Positions 24,222 to 33,636 of a DNA stretch of 64,000 nt are shown here, in pieces (positions within the stretch are counted from its first letter, which is position 1; each line of letters begins with the position of its first letter). A program made the translations under genes and the position numbers. Source of the stretch: Streptococcus sp. CSL10205-OR2 (GTDB lineage Bacteria; Bacillota; Bacilli; Lactobacillales; Streptococcaceae). The notes under the pieces are model-generated. The model saw nothing but the letters and a program-made list of their open reading frames with translations, was not told the DNA's origin and did not search any database. Location: contig NZ_JAOTIN010000008.1 in NCBI RefSeq assembly GCF_025660655.1, positions 20,529 to 84,528 on the forward strand. The letters run 5' to 3'.

Positions 24222-25082
24222 TTAGTAGGTTCTCTCTTCTCCTTGACTAGTTAAAATACGTGGACCATCCTTAGTGATGACAAATTGGTGCTCATATTGA
24301 CAAGAAAGACCTCCATCAATCGTTTTATGGGCCCAACCGGTTTTGAGATCTGTATCAATTTCCCAAGTACCAGTATTAATCATAGGTTCAACTGTTAGAA
24401 CCATCCCTTCTTTGAGACGAAGCCCACGACCAGCAACACCATAATTAGGAACCATAGGTTCTTCATGCATAGTTGGTCCAACGCCATGACCCACCAAATC
24501 TCTCACAACACCATAACCAAAGCTTTCAGCATATTCTTGAACAGCTGCACCAATATCACCGATACGGTTGCCGATAACAGCTTTTTCAATGCCTCGATAC
24601 ATAGCTTCTTTAGTCACTGCCATCAGTTGTTCAACTTCTTTTGAAACCTTACCAACTGCATAACCCCAACAAGAATCAGCCAAACCACCACGATAAGAAT
24701 CGGTGTGTTTTTTCATTTCAGAAACATTATCAAAATCTAACTTAGACACATCAAGAACAGCTTTATCAAGTGGTTCACTCAGTACCATATCAACATTTAA
24801 TAAGTCACCTTCTTTTAAGATATAGTGTCTTGGGAAGGAATGGGCTACTTCATCATTTAAAGCACAACAAGTGGCATAAGGATAGTCCATGACTTGACCA
24901 TCAACACCAATTTGAAGTGGAAGAACGTTACTTTCTTTGCAACGTCTTCTCACATATTCTTCTACTTCCCACATATCAACACCTGGTTTAATAATATCTC
25001 TTAAACCAATGTGAATACTGGCTAAAAAGTCACCAGCACGATCCATAGCATCTATTTCTCTTTGTGATTTTAATGTAATCAT
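24222..25082 (-). CDS. map: Methionine aminopeptidase type I
   Basis: Removes the initiator methionine from nascent proteins; 286 residues. Metal ligands are visible: Asp in LNVDMVL, Asp in GLADSCWGYAVG, His in GHGVGPTMHEEP, Glu in TVEPMIN and Glu in YEHQFVIT. The two Asp ligands, normally about 11 residues apart, are separated by an extra stretch of roughly 27 residues. This insertion is known in streptococcal MetAP1. It lies between spxR and yihY. Confidence 0.96.
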   Translation of the reverse strand: MITLKSQREIDAMDRAGDFLASIHIGLRDIIKPGVDMWEVEEYVRRRCKESNVLPLQIGVDGQVMDYPYATCCALNDEVAHSFPRHYILKEGDLLNVDMVLSEPLDKAVLDVSKLDFDNVSEMKKHTDSYRGGLADSCWGYAVGKVSKEVEQLMAVTKEAMYRGIEKAVIGNRIGDIGAAVQEYAESFGYGVVRDLVGHGVGPTMHEEPMVPNYGVAGRGLRLKEGMVLTVEPMINTGTWEIDTDLKTGWAHKTIDGGLSCQYEHQFVITKDGPRILTSQGEERTY

Positions 25083-25100
25083 TCTTTGTTTTTCTCTTTT

Positions 25101-26384
25101 CTAAATCATTTTTGTACTAACAATAGCTTTGGCAACACTCCGATTTTGTAGTTGAACTTCAAAATCTAGAACACTACCACGACGACCTTCTGTAATAATT
25201 CTTGGAACAATTTTTAATTTGTCTTCCACTTGAACAGCTTGAAGAAAATAAATCATTATTTGTTCAATGATAATATTCCTACTTTTTCTTTCTTTTAGGA
25301 TTCGTAGTGTAATCTCTTTAATGATCTCGACTAACACACCATGTGATAAATTGCCTGTTACATCTATCATGACAGGTTCAACCATGAAACTAAAAAAATT
25401 ACCATCTTTTTTTAGGTTGGAAAGTATTTGTTCACTATAAGTGTAGAGTTGACCTTGTTTGTCATCTTGAATACTCTCCATTACCTTTCGTCTCGTCACA
25501 ACCCCAAGTAAGCTCCTATCATCTGAGACAACTGGTAACATATCATAATCTTCAAATATCATTTGCTGACTGATATGTGCCAAACTGACATTAGGTTTTG
25601 TAAGTACCGGATTTTTAGTCATGACTTTTTCAACACCAATACTGCCTTTTTTACCAGTGATGTCACGCATGCTAACAACTCCTACAACCAATCCTTTATC
25701 ATCAATGACTGGAAAACGTAGATAATTGTGCTTTTTGACTAAATTAATGTAGTCTTTGATAGTGTCACTCAGTTTCAAAAAACCATAATCACTCTTGAAG
25801 TGATAGATTTGATCAACTGTTTTTACATCTGTCTTGATGCGAGCATTGGCTAGAGCTTTATTAATCATCGTTGCAACACTAAAGGTATCAAAAGGCGTTA
25901 CCATAACTGGGATGCCCAACTGATTTGAGGTGTCAATAACCTCTTCAGCAACAGGAAAACCTCCCGTAACCAAAATAGCATTGTTGTTTTCAAGCGCTAA
26001 TAATTGGATATCCTTACGATCACCAACAATTAGTAGGCCCCCTTTAACCAGATATTTTGTAATATTTTCCCGCGTCATTGCCCCAATAGAAAACTTGCTA
26101 AATTCGTGACCCAAGCCAGAATGACCAGCTAGGATTTCAGAATCACTGATTCTTGCAATTTCAGCATAGGTTAATTTATTTAGTAGTTGGTTGGGCTTAG
26201 AGCCAATTCTAACAGTGCCGCTTCTTGGTTTAGTTTCTACCAAACCTCTATTTTCAGCTTCTTTAATAGCCCGATAAGCGGTTCCGTCACTGACTTTTAA
26301 CCGGTTAGAGATACTTCTAACACTAACTTTTTTTCCAACTGGCAAATTCTCTAAATACTTTAAAATGTCTAGATGTTTACTCAT
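25101..26384 (-). CDS. spxR: CBS-HotDog transcription regulator SpxR
   Basis: 427 residues in the order helix-turn-helix (about 1-60, VSVRSISNRLKVSDGTAYRAIKEAENRGLV), DRTGG domain (about 65-180), two CBS motifs (about 190-305, FPVIDDKGLVVGVVSMRDITG) and a HotDog domain to the end. In S. pneumoniae the protein regulates pyruvate oxidase and is thought to sense energy state through the CBS pair. The start is ATG 26382-26384, overlapping the GNAT gene by 8 nt. The name rests on domain order and streptococcal context. Confidence 0.85.
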   Translation of the reverse strand: MSKHLDILKYLENLPVGKKVSVRSISNRLKVSDGTAYRAIKEAENRGLVETKPRSGTVRIGSKPNQLLNKLTYAEIARISDSEILAGHSGLGHEFSKFSIGAMTRENITKYLVKGGLLIVGDRKDIQLLALENNNAILVTGGFPVAEEVIDTSNQLGIPVMVTPFDTFSVATMINKALANARIKTDVKTVDQIYHFKSDYGFLKLSDTIKDYINLVKKHNYLRFPVIDDKGLVVGVVSMRDITGKKGSIGVEKVMTKNPVLTKPNVSLAHISQQMIFEDYDMLPVVSDDRSLLGVVTRRKVMESIQDDKQGQLYTYSEQILSNLKKDGNFFSFMVEPVMIDVTGNLSHGVLVEIIKEITLRILKERKSRNIIIEQIMIYFLQAVQVEDKLKIVPRIITEGRRGSVLDFEVQLQNRSVAKAIVSTKMI

Positions 26385-26931
26385 AATAATAACCACTTTT
26401 TCTTAATGCAAAAAGGAGATACTCTCTAGTTTGATGTGTATAGCGATCACTTCCTCGATACTGTTTGACCTTTTTAAAGCCAGCTTTTTGAGCGACTTTT
26501 TGACTAGCCGTGTTTTCTAAGTGTGTTATAATCACTAAACGTTTGAAGCGAAGATCATTAATCGCAAGAGCGACAATAGATTTTAAGGCGTTTGTTGCAT
26601 ATCCTTGTGACCAAAAGTCTTTATGAATAAAATAAGAAATTTCAACCTCTTTATTATAAAAATCAATTTTTTCAAAACGAATAGCACCAATTAAAGTTTG
26701 ACTCTTTTTTTCTTCAATTGCCCAGTTGCCAAGAGGAGCTTTCATAAAGGAGTGAACCATTAGATAATCGCTTTCCTCTTTCGTTTTAATACTAGGTGAA
26801 TCAAAAGAGAGATTACCACTAACTCTAGCAATAGCAAAAAATGCCTGACTATCACTAAAACGAAAAGGTCTAAGCAGTAATTGACTAGTGTCAATATAAG
26901 AATATCGTCCCAAATTTGTCCAAATATCCAT
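26377..26931 (-). CDS. GNAT family N-acetyltransferase (RimJ/RimL-like)
   Basis: 184 residues, one acetyltransferase domain with LLLRPFRFSDSQAFFAI at the start, the acetyl-CoA loop KDFWSQGYATNALKS and LENTASQKVAQKAGFKKV near the end. RimJ-like enzymes acetylate protein N-termini or small molecules; the substrate here is unknown. It is the first gene of GNAT-spxR-map-yihY. The -10 element ends only 6 nt before ATG, so the mRNA should be leaderless. Confidence 0.88.
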   Translation of the reverse strand: MDIWTNLGRYSYIDTSQLLLRPFRFSDSQAFFAIARVSGNLSFDSPSIKTKEESDYLMVHSFMKAPLGNWAIEEKKSQTLIGAIRFEKIDFYNKEVEISYFIHKDFWSQGYATNALKSIVALAINDLRFKRLVIITHLENTASQKVAQKAGFKKVKQYRGSDRYTHQTREYLLFALRKSGYYYE

Positions 26932-26937
26932 AAGGTT

Positions 26938-26966
26938 ATCATACAGTTTTTTTACATACTAGTCAA
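26938..26966 (-). promoter_or_regulatory. GNAT-spxR-map-yihY promoter, leaderless
   Basis: Minus-strand TTGACT (26961-26966), 17 bp, TATGAT (26938-26943), then 6 nt to the ATG at 26931. Both hexamers are strong. A 12-bp palindrome AAGGAATTCCTT lies about 20 bp upstream (26987-26998). Confidence 0.85.
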
Positions 26967-27040
26967 CGATGAAATATAGGCACTGTAAGGAATTCCTTGT
27001 TTTTATGACACCTTTCAACAAAATAAAAACATCATAATAG

Positions 27041-27072
27041 AAAATTCCCACCACTGAGAAGCGATGGGAATT
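27041..27072 (-). terminator. malP terminator
   Basis: AATTCCCA (27043-27050) pairs with TGGGAATT (27065-27072), with a 14-nt loop that can pair further, followed on the minus strand by TTCTATTATG. The T run is poor, so strength is uncertain. Confidence 0.6.
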
Positions 27073-27099
27073 AAGAAAATGAAATGAACTTAATTAGGA

Positions 27100-29358
27100 T
27101 TAGCTATGCCAAATCTCATCATTATATTGTTGAATCGTTCTATCTGAAGAGAAGAATCCAGCTTTAGCAATGTTGTGAATCACTTTTTTAAGCCAGCTAT
27201 CTTGATTTTCATAGTCTAAGAAAACTTTTTCTTTGATAGCAATATATTCTTTTAAATCAATTAAGGTCATAAACCAATCTTTAGTGATAAGTTCATGATG
27301 AAGTCTTTCTAAGCGCTCTTTATTACCAAAAGAAAGTAACGCTTCACTAACAATAAAATCAACAGCTTCTTTAATGACATCATCTTGATAGTACTCATGA
27401 GCATGATAGCCAGAAGTAGCATAAAGGTCGATAATAGTGTCGCTATCTTTACCAAAGGTATAAATATTATCCATTCCAGCTAATTCAGCAATTTCAACAT
27501 TAGCGCCATCCATTGTTCCAAGGGTTAAGGCACCGTTTAGCATGAATTTCATGTTACCAGTACCTGAAGCCTCCTTAGAAGCTAGTGAAATTTGTTCAGA
27601 AATATCCGAAGCTGGAATTAATTTTTCAGCAACCGTCACATTATAGTTTTCTACTAAATGAATATTAAGGTATAGATTTACTTCTGGATCATTATTGATT
27701 AGTTCAGACAAACTGAGAATTAAGTGAATAATGTCTTGTGCTATGGTGTAAGCTGGAGCAGCTTTACCTCCAAAAATAATTGTAATCTTACGTTTTGGTA
27801 GGTTACCTTTTTTAATATCTAGATATTTATGAATAACATATAAAGCATTCATTTGTTGACGTTTGTATTCATGGAATCGTTTGATTTGAGTATCAATAAT
27901 GGAGTTTTCGTCTAAATCAATGCCCTTATTATCTTTAAGATAGTTTTTCAAAGCCAATTTATTATTAAATTTAATCTCAGCTAATTTTTGATGAACGTTG
28001 ATATCATCAGCAAAATCCAATAATTTTTCAAGTTGAGTAGCATCCTCTAGATAGCCATCGCCAATTAATTCTTTAAGATAATCAGCTAAATCTTGGTTAG
28101 CAAATTCTAACCAGCGTCTAAAGGTAATTCCATTAGTTTTATTGTTGAATTTCTCAGGATATAACTCATAGAAATCTTTTAATTCACTGTTTTTCAAGAT
28201 TTCTGTGTGGAGTGCTGCAACCCCATTAACACTGTTTGAGTAGTGAATATCCATATGTGCCATATGAACACGTCCTGAGTCATCAATAATGTGAACAGAA
28301 GGGTTTGAGTAGTCTCTTTTAACAAGCTCATCCAACTGACGAATGATAGTAACAAGATGTGGTACCACTTCTTCTAGATAATCAAGCGGCCATTTTTCCA
28401 AGGCTTCTGCTAAGATGGTGTGGTTGGTATAACCCATCATGTTTTTAACGATAGCAACCGACTCTTCAAATGAAAGACCATGTTTTTCTGTTAATAAGCG
28501 AATCAATTCAGGAATAACAAGTGATGGATGTGTGTCATTGATTTGAACATAAGCATAGTCCGCCAAATCATGAAGATTACTTCCTCTTTCAATGGCTTCA
28601 TCAATTAAAAGTTGAGCGGCATTAGAAACCATGAAATACTGTTGATAAATACGAAGTAATTCACCTGTTTTATCTGAATCATCAGGATAAAGAAAGAGAG
28701 TTAAGTTCTTTTTAATATCACTTTTATCAAAGGAAATCCCTTCTTTGATTAAACCATAATCAACTGATTCAATATCAAATAAATTGAGATAATTTTTGGT
28801 CTCTTTTTGATAACCTAAAACGTCAATACGATCTAGTTTTGATTTAAGGGTAAACTTTTTAAATGGAACTTCATAACTAATATCCGTTGGTTGCAACCAA
28901 CTATCATTTTCAATCCAAAAATTAGGTTCAGCTTCTTGTTGGTTATCTCTAAACACCTGTCTAAAGAGACCACAATGGTAATTTAGACCAACACCCTCAC
29001 CATTTAAAGATAATGTTGACATAGAGTCAACAAAACATGAGGCAAGTCTTCCTAAGCCACCATTTCCAAGTGATGGTTCTGGTTCAACATCTTCAATTTG
29101 ACTAATGGATTTACCAGCAAGTGCCAACTCTTCTTTAATATCTTTATAAATTCCTAAGTTAATTAAATTATTTGACAATAATTTTCCAATCAGAAACTCA
29201 GCAGAAATATAATAAACTTTGCGTTTTGATTGATTTTTCTCTTTTTTTGCTGCTTCTTCTTTGACATAGTCGAGTAATTGAACATAGATTTCTTCATTAG
29301 TTAACTCTTTTAATGGCTTTTTCGTTTTTTCTAAAACATAGTTAGTTAAATAAGTCAT
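27100..29358 (-). CDS. malP: Maltodextrin phosphorylase
   Basis: Second GT35 phosphorylase of the window, 752 residues, releasing glucose 1-phosphate from maltodextrins. The pyridoxal-phosphate motif [15 protein letters not shown] has its Lys at about residue 604. I choose ATG 29356-29358 ([14 protein letters not shown]), about 10 nt after GAGGG. The ATG three codons earlier abuts that ribosome site. It overlaps malQ by 17 nt and is controlled by the malQ promoter. It is clearly diverged from glgP, including a shorter N-terminus. Confidence 0.94.
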   Translation of the reverse strand: MTYLTNYVLEKTKKPLKELTNEEIYVQLLDYVKEEAAKKEKNQSKRKVYYISAEFLIGKLLSNNLINLGIYKDIKEELALAGKSISQIEDVEPEPSLGNGGLGRLASCFVDSMSTLSLNGEGVGLNYHCGLFRQVFRDNQQEAEPNFWIENDSWLQPTDISYEVPFKKFTLKSKLDRIDVLGYQKETKNYLNLFDIESVDYGLIKEGISFDKSDIKKNLTLFLYPDDSDKTGELLRIYQQYFMVSNAAQLLIDEAIERGSNLHDLADYAYVQINDTHPSLVIPELIRLLTEKHGLSFEESVAIVKNMMGYTNHTILAEALEKWPLDYLEEVVPHLVTIIRQLDELVKRDYSNPSVHIIDDSGRVHMAHMDIHYSNSVNGVAALHTEILKNSELKDFYELYPEKFNNKTNGITFRRWLEFANQDLADYLKELIGDGYLEDATQLEKLLDFADDINVHQKLAEIKFNNKLALKNYLKDNKGIDLDENSIIDTQIKRFHEYKRQQMNALYVIHKYLDIKKGNLPKRKITIIFGGKAAPAYTIAQDIIHLILSLSELINNDPEVNLYLNIHLVENYNVTVAEKLIPASDISEQISLASKEASGTGNMKFMLNGALTLGTMDGANVEIAELAGMDNIYTFGKDSDTIIDLYATSGYHAHEYYQDDVIKEAVDFIVSEALLSFGNKERLERLHHELITKDWFMTLIDLKEYIAIKEKVFLDYENQDSWLKKVIHNIAKAGFFSSDRTIQQYNDEIWHS

Positions 29359-30859
29359 TTTTTTCATTCCCTCTTTGATATAATGTTGTGATTTTAATTA
29401 AAAAGTCTTTCTTATCTTGCGTTAAATCTTCCTTTTTCATACGCCATTGCCAATTTCCTCCAACAGTTGACGGCATATTCATCCGAGATTCTGCATCTTT
29501 ATCTAAAATATCTTGCATGGTAGCTATAACAGTATTGCTTGAAGTTGCAAAAAGGACTCGAAGCATAGCCTGACTAACTGGCTCAATTGGTTTACGATTA
29601 CTATAGGCATCAAAATAATCTTTTTGCTCAGAGCTAAGATTATCGTACCAACCATTGATAACCTCATTATCATGGGTTCCTGTATAAGCGACACTATTTG
29701 GAATACAACGATGAGGACTATCAATACTTTTTCCTTCAATATCATAAAAACCAAATTCTAAGACCTTCATTCCTGGAAAATTAGCTTCTTGTAATAATTG
29801 TCTAGCCTTCTCATCTATATTACCCAAATCTTCTGCGATAATTGGTAATTCACCTAGAGCCTCTTTAACTGCTTTAAATAAATCAATCCCTGGTCCAGGT
29901 TGCCAACTACCATATCTTGCGATAGCTGCTTTACCATCAATTTCCCAATAATCAGAAAAACCTTTAAAGTGGTCAATTCTTAGAAAATCATATAGTTTAA
30001 AACTTTCTCTAATCCGCTCAATCCACCAAGCATAGCCTGTTTTAGCATGATTTTCCCAAGCATAAATGGGATTACCCCAAAGTTGACCTTCTGAGCTGAA
30101 ATCATCCGCTGGAACACCTGCAACAAAAAGAGGATTTCTATTATCATCTAATTTAAAGAGCTCTGGCATGGTCCATACTTCAACACTATCAGCGGAAACA
30201 TATATTGGCATATCACCAATAATAGAAATATTTCTTTGATTAGCATAAGCTTTTAATTTCTGCCATTGACTAAAGAAAAAGTATTGACATACCTTGTGGT
30301 AATGAATTTCTTTAGCAAGGAGTTGACGATAGTGAGCTAAAGTTTCTTCATCGCGTTCGATGGCTTTTTGATCATCCCATAAAGGAAGAGCTTTATTATC
30401 AAAATGCTCTTTAAGAGCCATAAATTCAGCAAAATTTGTTAACCAAGAATGATTATCTGACTCAAAACGAGCATAGTCTTGTGTCAAGTCATAAATGGTT
30501 AAAAACTGTTCAACTGCCTTTTCAAGAATTGGTCGTCTTGTAGCAAATAAAAGATTATAATCAACAGCTTCTTCATTATTTGAAAAAACAACAGATTCAT
30601 AATCTTTTTTTTGCAAAATACCATCTTGTTCCAACAAAGCAAAGTCAATAAGATGAGTATTACCAGCCATGGCAGAAAAAGATTGATAAGGAGAATCACC
30701 AAAACTCGTTGTAGTCAAAGGCAAAATTTGCCAATAGGTTTGTTTTGTTTCAACTAAAAAATCGACAAAGTCATACGCTTCTTTGCCAAAAGTACCAATT
30801 CCAAATTGACCTGGTAAAGATGTAATGTGCATTAAAACACCACTTGCTCGTTTATCCAT
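29342..30859 (-). CDS. malQ: 4-alpha-glucanotransferase (amylomaltase)
   Basis: GH77 disproportionating enzyme, 505 residues, transferring maltodextrin segments and releasing glucose so that chains become long enough for MalP. Motifs include the N-terminal [32 protein letters not shown] with the nucleophile Asp, IAEDLG with the acid Glu, and [14 protein letters not shown]. The start is ATG 30857-30859 ([12 protein letters not shown]); a longer in-frame reading would extend through the promoter. First gene of malQ-malP. Confidence 0.96.
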   Translation of the reverse strand: MDKRASGVLMHITSLPGQFGIGTFGKEAYDFVDFLVETKQTYWQILPLTTTSFGDSPYQSFSAMAGNTHLIDFALLEQDGILQKKDYESVVFSNNEEAVDYNLLFATRRPILEKAVEQFLTIYDLTQDYARFESDNHSWLTNFAEFMALKEHFDNKALPLWDDQKAIERDEETLAHYRQLLAKEIHYHKVCQYFFFSQWQKLKAYANQRNISIIGDMPIYVSADSVEVWTMPELFKLDDNRNPLFVAGVPADDFSSEGQLWGNPIYAWENHAKTGYAWWIERIRESFKLYDFLRIDHFKGFSDYWEIDGKAAIARYGSWQPGPGIDLFKAVKEALGELPIIAEDLGNIDEKARQLLQEANFPGMKVLEFGFYDIEGKSIDSPHRCIPNSVAYTGTHDNEVINGWYDNLSSEQKDYFDAYSNRKPIEPVSQAMLRVLFATSSNTVIATMQDILDKDAESRMNMPSTVGGNWQWRMKKEDLTQDKKDFLIKITTLYQRGNEKNDLFN

Positions 30860-30893
30860 AGCTTTTACCTCGATTTTATTTATTGCTAATGAG

Positions 30894-30922
30894 ATTATAA
30901 CGCAAACGGTTGCATAGGTCAA
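30894..30922 (-). promoter_or_regulatory. malQP promoter with MalR-type operator in the spacer
   Basis: Minus-strand TTGACC (30917-30922), 17 bp, TATAAT (30894-30899). The spacer contains GCAAACGGTTGC (plus strand, within 30901-30914), the same core as in the malX promoter. A repressor bound here would cover the space between -35 and -10. Confidence 0.9.
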
Positions 30923-30941
30923 GCTTTTTCAAAAATTTTCA

Positions 30942-30970
30942 AAAAAAAGAAGAAAGAATAAGTCTTTCTT
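30942..30970 (-). terminator. malR terminator
   Basis: AAGAAAG/CTTTCTT stem (30964-30970 with 30950-30956), 7-nt loop, followed on the minus strand by CTTTTTTTT. The stop codon of malR (30969-30971) overlaps the first arm. Confidence 0.8.
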
Positions 30971-31988
30971 ACAATTTATAGAGATTTCGCACACTTTCTC
31001 TTTCTTTTAAGTAAAAAGGAACTGTCTCTTTTTGATAACTAGTTTTATGATGATGCAATTTATCTAAAAGTCCTAATAGACTTGATTTCCCAAGTTGTTT
31101 AATATTGATATCAAAGGTGGTTAAATAAGGATGGATAATTTTAGAGTAAGCAGAATTGTTAAAAGAAATAATGGAGATTTGATCTGGTACTTTAATATTG
31201 TAAAAAGATAAAAATTGAATAACACGTACTGACAACATATCATCTATAACAATTAAGGCTGTAATATTTTCATCTTTTATTTTGGCAATAACATTATCTA
31301 GTGACAAGGGATTGTGGCGATCGAATAAAATACTGCCATAATTTTTTATTTTTAAAGATTTTGTTCTTAAAGTATAGCCAAGATAGCGCTCAGAATTAAC
31401 CTTTGCTTTTTCATCATCCGTAATAAACAAAATATTTTTATGACCTTTTTCATAAAGATAATCAACTGCCGTTTTTGCCATTAATTGATTATCATTATCA
31501 ATATAAGTCACTGCGTTTTCTGTTGATTCTTGTGAGCCAATAATAACAAAGGGAATATTATTTTGATTGAGATAAAGTGTGACCGGATCATTCTTTTCGG
31601 AATACAAAACAATAAAACCGTCTACTCTTTTTTGACGATACATTAATGTGGCTTGATCTCTTAAACTTTCAAATGAGTCACCTGTTGCAATTGAAACTGT
31701 AAAATCTTTCTTTTTTGCTTCATCATTGATAGTTGTTAAAATTTCCATGAAAAAAGGTTGACTAATGCGATCAGAGCTCGTTAAAGGTGGTAAAATAACA
31801 CCAACACACTGTGTAAGACCACTTGCTAACATTTGGGCAGCAAAATTAGGAACATAGCCTAAGTCATCCATTGCTTTTTTAACTTTTTCTTTGGTTTTTA
31901 GTGATATCGATTGACTATTTTTTAAAACACGACTCACTGTCGATGGATTGACACCCGCTTTTTTGGCAACATCTTTTATAGTAACCAT
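30969..31988 (-). CDS. malR: LacI-family maltose operon repressor
   Basis: 339 residues. N-terminal LacI helix-turn-helix VTIKDVAKKAGVNPSTVSRVLKNS, the hinge helix region FAAQMLASGLTQ and a periplasmic-binding-protein-like sensor domain (about 60-335). It should repress malX and malQ in the absence of maltodextrin. The start is ATG 31986-31988 with GGGAGG upstream; an in-frame TTG seven codons earlier precedes the ribosome site and is rejected. It sits between the two transcription units it probably controls. Confidence 0.93.
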   Translation of the reverse strand: MVTIKDVAKKAGVNPSTVSRVLKNSQSISLKTKEKVKKAMDDLGYVPNFAAQMLASGLTQCVGVILPPLTSSDRISQPFFMEILTTINDEAKKKDFTVSIATGDSFESLRDQATLMYRQKRVDGFIVLYSEKNDPVTLYLNQNNIPFVIIGSQESTENAVTYIDNDNQLMAKTAVDYLYEKGHKNILFITDDEKAKVNSERYLGYTLRTKSLKIKNYGSILFDRHNPLSLDNVIAKIKDENITALIVIDDMLSVRVIQFLSFYNIKVPDQISIISFNNSAYSKIIHPYLTTFDINIKQLGKSSLLGLLDKLHHHKTSYQKETVPFYLKERESVRNLYKL

Positions 31989-32175
31989 CTGTTGCCACCT
32001 CCCTTGCAAATAATATATTAATAATATTTTCTATTCTACAACACATTTCTATTTAAAACAAGCTAACACTTGTTATGAAAAAAGATTTAGATTATTAAAT
32101 TTTTAATAATAATATTAACTTTTTCTAATAAAAATTATATAAGAAAAAAATTTTTAAAAAAATGAGCAAAAACAC

Positions 32176-32204
32176 TTGACAATTTCTGCAAACGGTTGCA
32201 TAAT
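32176..32204 (+). promoter_or_regulatory. malX promoter with MalR/CcpA-type operator
   Basis: TTGACA (32176-32181), 17 bp, CATAAT (32199-32204). The spacer holds TGCAAACGGTTGCA (32187-32200), a near-perfect palindrome that also fits the cre consensus except for the first weak position. Occupation by MalR or CcpA would block RNA polymerase. Confidence 0.92.
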
Positions 32205-32250
32205 AAGGTTGTAATTAAATTTATTTCATGTTCCAGGGAGGAAACACGCT

Positions 32251-33501
32251 ATGAAAAAATGGCAAAAATTATTAATTAGTGGTGCAAGTTTAACACTTGC
32301 TAGTACTTTATTAGTCGCTTGCGGATCTAATGATAAAAAAGAAGAAGCGGCTTCATCATCAGATGACAAAACGATTAAACTATGGGTACCAACTGACTCA
32401 AAAGACTCTTATAAAGATATTGTTGCTCAGTTTGAAAAAGATTCAGGCTATAAAGTTCAAGTCATCGAATCAGAAGATCCTAAAGCACAAGAAAAAATCA
32501 AAAAAGATGCAAGTACTGCTGCTGATGTCTTCTCACTTCCTCATGACCAACTAGGTCAATTAGTTGAATCTGGTGTTATCCAAGAAATTCCTTCAGAGTA
32601 CGCTGATGAAATTGCAGCTACTGCAACTGATCAAGCCATTGCTGGTGCACAATATAATGGTAAAACATATGCCTTCCCATTTGGTATTGAATCTCAAGTA
32701 CTTTTCTACAACAAAGAAAAATTATCTGAAGAAGATGTTAAGTCATATGAAACCATTACTTCAAAAGCAACATTTGGTGAAACCTTTAAACAAATGAATG
32801 CTTATGCAACCGCTCCATTGTTTATGTCAGTCGGTGATACTTTATTCGGTGAAAATGGTGAGGATGTTGCCGGAACTAACTGGGGAAATGAAGCTGGTGT
32901 TTCTGTTCTTAAATGGATTGCTGATCAAAACAATAATTCTGGATTTGTAAACTTAGATGCAAGTAACGTCATGTCATCATTTGGTGAAGGTACTGTTGCA
33001 GCTATTGAAACTGGTCCTTGGAACTACCAAGCAGCACAAGATGCTATTGGTGCTGATAATCTAGGTATTGCTGTTTATCCAAAAATTAATATTGGTGGAC
33101 AAGAAGTTCAACAAAAAGCATTCTTGGGTGTTAAGCTTTATGCTGTAAACCAAGCACCAGCTAAAGGTGATGCTAAACGTATTGCTGCAAGCTACCAATT
33201 AGCTTCATACTTAACTAATGCCGAAAGCCAAGCAAATCAATTTGAAACTCGTACTATTATCCCAGCAAATAAAGAAGTTCAAGCTTCTGATGTTGTTCAA
33301 AATCATGATCTAGCACAAGCTGTTATCACAATGGGCTCATCAACTGATTACACAGTTGTTATGCCTAAGTTGAGCCAAATGGGTACCTTCTGGACTGAAA
33401 GTGCTGCTATTCTTAGTGATACATATAATGGTAAAATCCCAGAAAGTGACTACTTATCAAAACTTCAACAATTTGATAAAGATCTTGCTGCTACAGAATA
33501 A
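32251..33501 (+). CDS. malX: Maltodextrin-binding lipoprotein
   Basis: Extracellular solute-binding protein (SBP family 1), 416 residues. The signal peptide ends in lipobox LVAC-G (lipidated Cys24). The mature part has the typical sequence KTYAFPFGIESQVLFYNK and a Trp- and Tyr-rich sugar site. It captures maltodextrins for MalF-MalG. A GGGAGGA ribosome site precedes the ATG. The gene is set apart from malF by 135 nt with two hairpins, which usually means more binding protein than permease. Confidence 0.96.
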   Translation: MKKWQKLLISGASLTLASTLLVACGSNDKKEEAASSSDDKTIKLWVPTDSKDSYKDIVAQFEKDSGYKVQVIESEDPKAQEKIKKDASTAADVFSLPHDQLGQLVESGVIQEIPSEYADEIAATATDQAIAGAQYNGKTYAFPFGIESQVLFYNKEKLSEEDVKSYETITSKATFGETFKQMNAYATAPLFMSVGDTLFGENGEDVAGTNWGNEAGVSVLKWIADQNNNSGFVNLDASNVMSSFGEGTVAAIETGPWNYQAAQDAIGADNLGIAVYPKINIGGQEVQQKAFLGVKLYAVNQAPAKGDAKRIAASYQLASYLTNAESQANQFETRTIIPANKEVQASDVVQNHDLAQAVITMGSSTDYTVVMPKLSQMGTFWTESAAILSDTYNGKIPESDYLSKLQQFDKDLAATE

Positions 33502-33516
33502 TTCATGACACGTAAC

Positions 33517-33543
33517 AAGTGAGGAGAAAACTTCTCCTCACTT
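33517..33543 (+). terminator. Intercistronic hairpin after malX
   Basis: Perfect 12-bp stem (33517-33528 with 33532-33543) with a 3-nt loop, followed by CTTTTGTTT. It probably works as a partial terminator or mRNA-protecting structure lowering malFG relative to malX. Confidence 0.75.
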
Positions 33544-33561
33544 CTTTTGTTTAGAAAGAAC

Positions 33562-33605
33562 CTCTGCTAATTAAGCTTTTCAATAGGCAAGTTTAACTAG
33601 CAGAG
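33562..33605 (+). repeat. Second hairpin between malX and malF
   Basis: CTCTGCTA (33562-33569) pairs with TAGCAGAG (33598-33605), extended inward by TTAA/TTAA across one mismatch, with a loop of about 18 nt. There is no T run, so it is not a classic terminator. It ends about 20 nt before the AAAGGAG ribosome site of malF. Confidence 0.65.
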
Positions 33606-33636
33606 TTTCTGATTATTATTATAAAGGAGTCTTTCT

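Noticed and set aside
29524..29754. Minus-strand frame within malQ
   Set aside because: Out-of-frame shadow of malQ with low-complexity hydrophobic composition. The same holds for similar frames inside atpA, glgB, pulA, malX, allFG and dnaX.
31989..32009. Longer malR start at an upstream TTG
   Set aside because: The extension covers the ribosome site, and the LacI family begins at MVTIKDVAKKAG.
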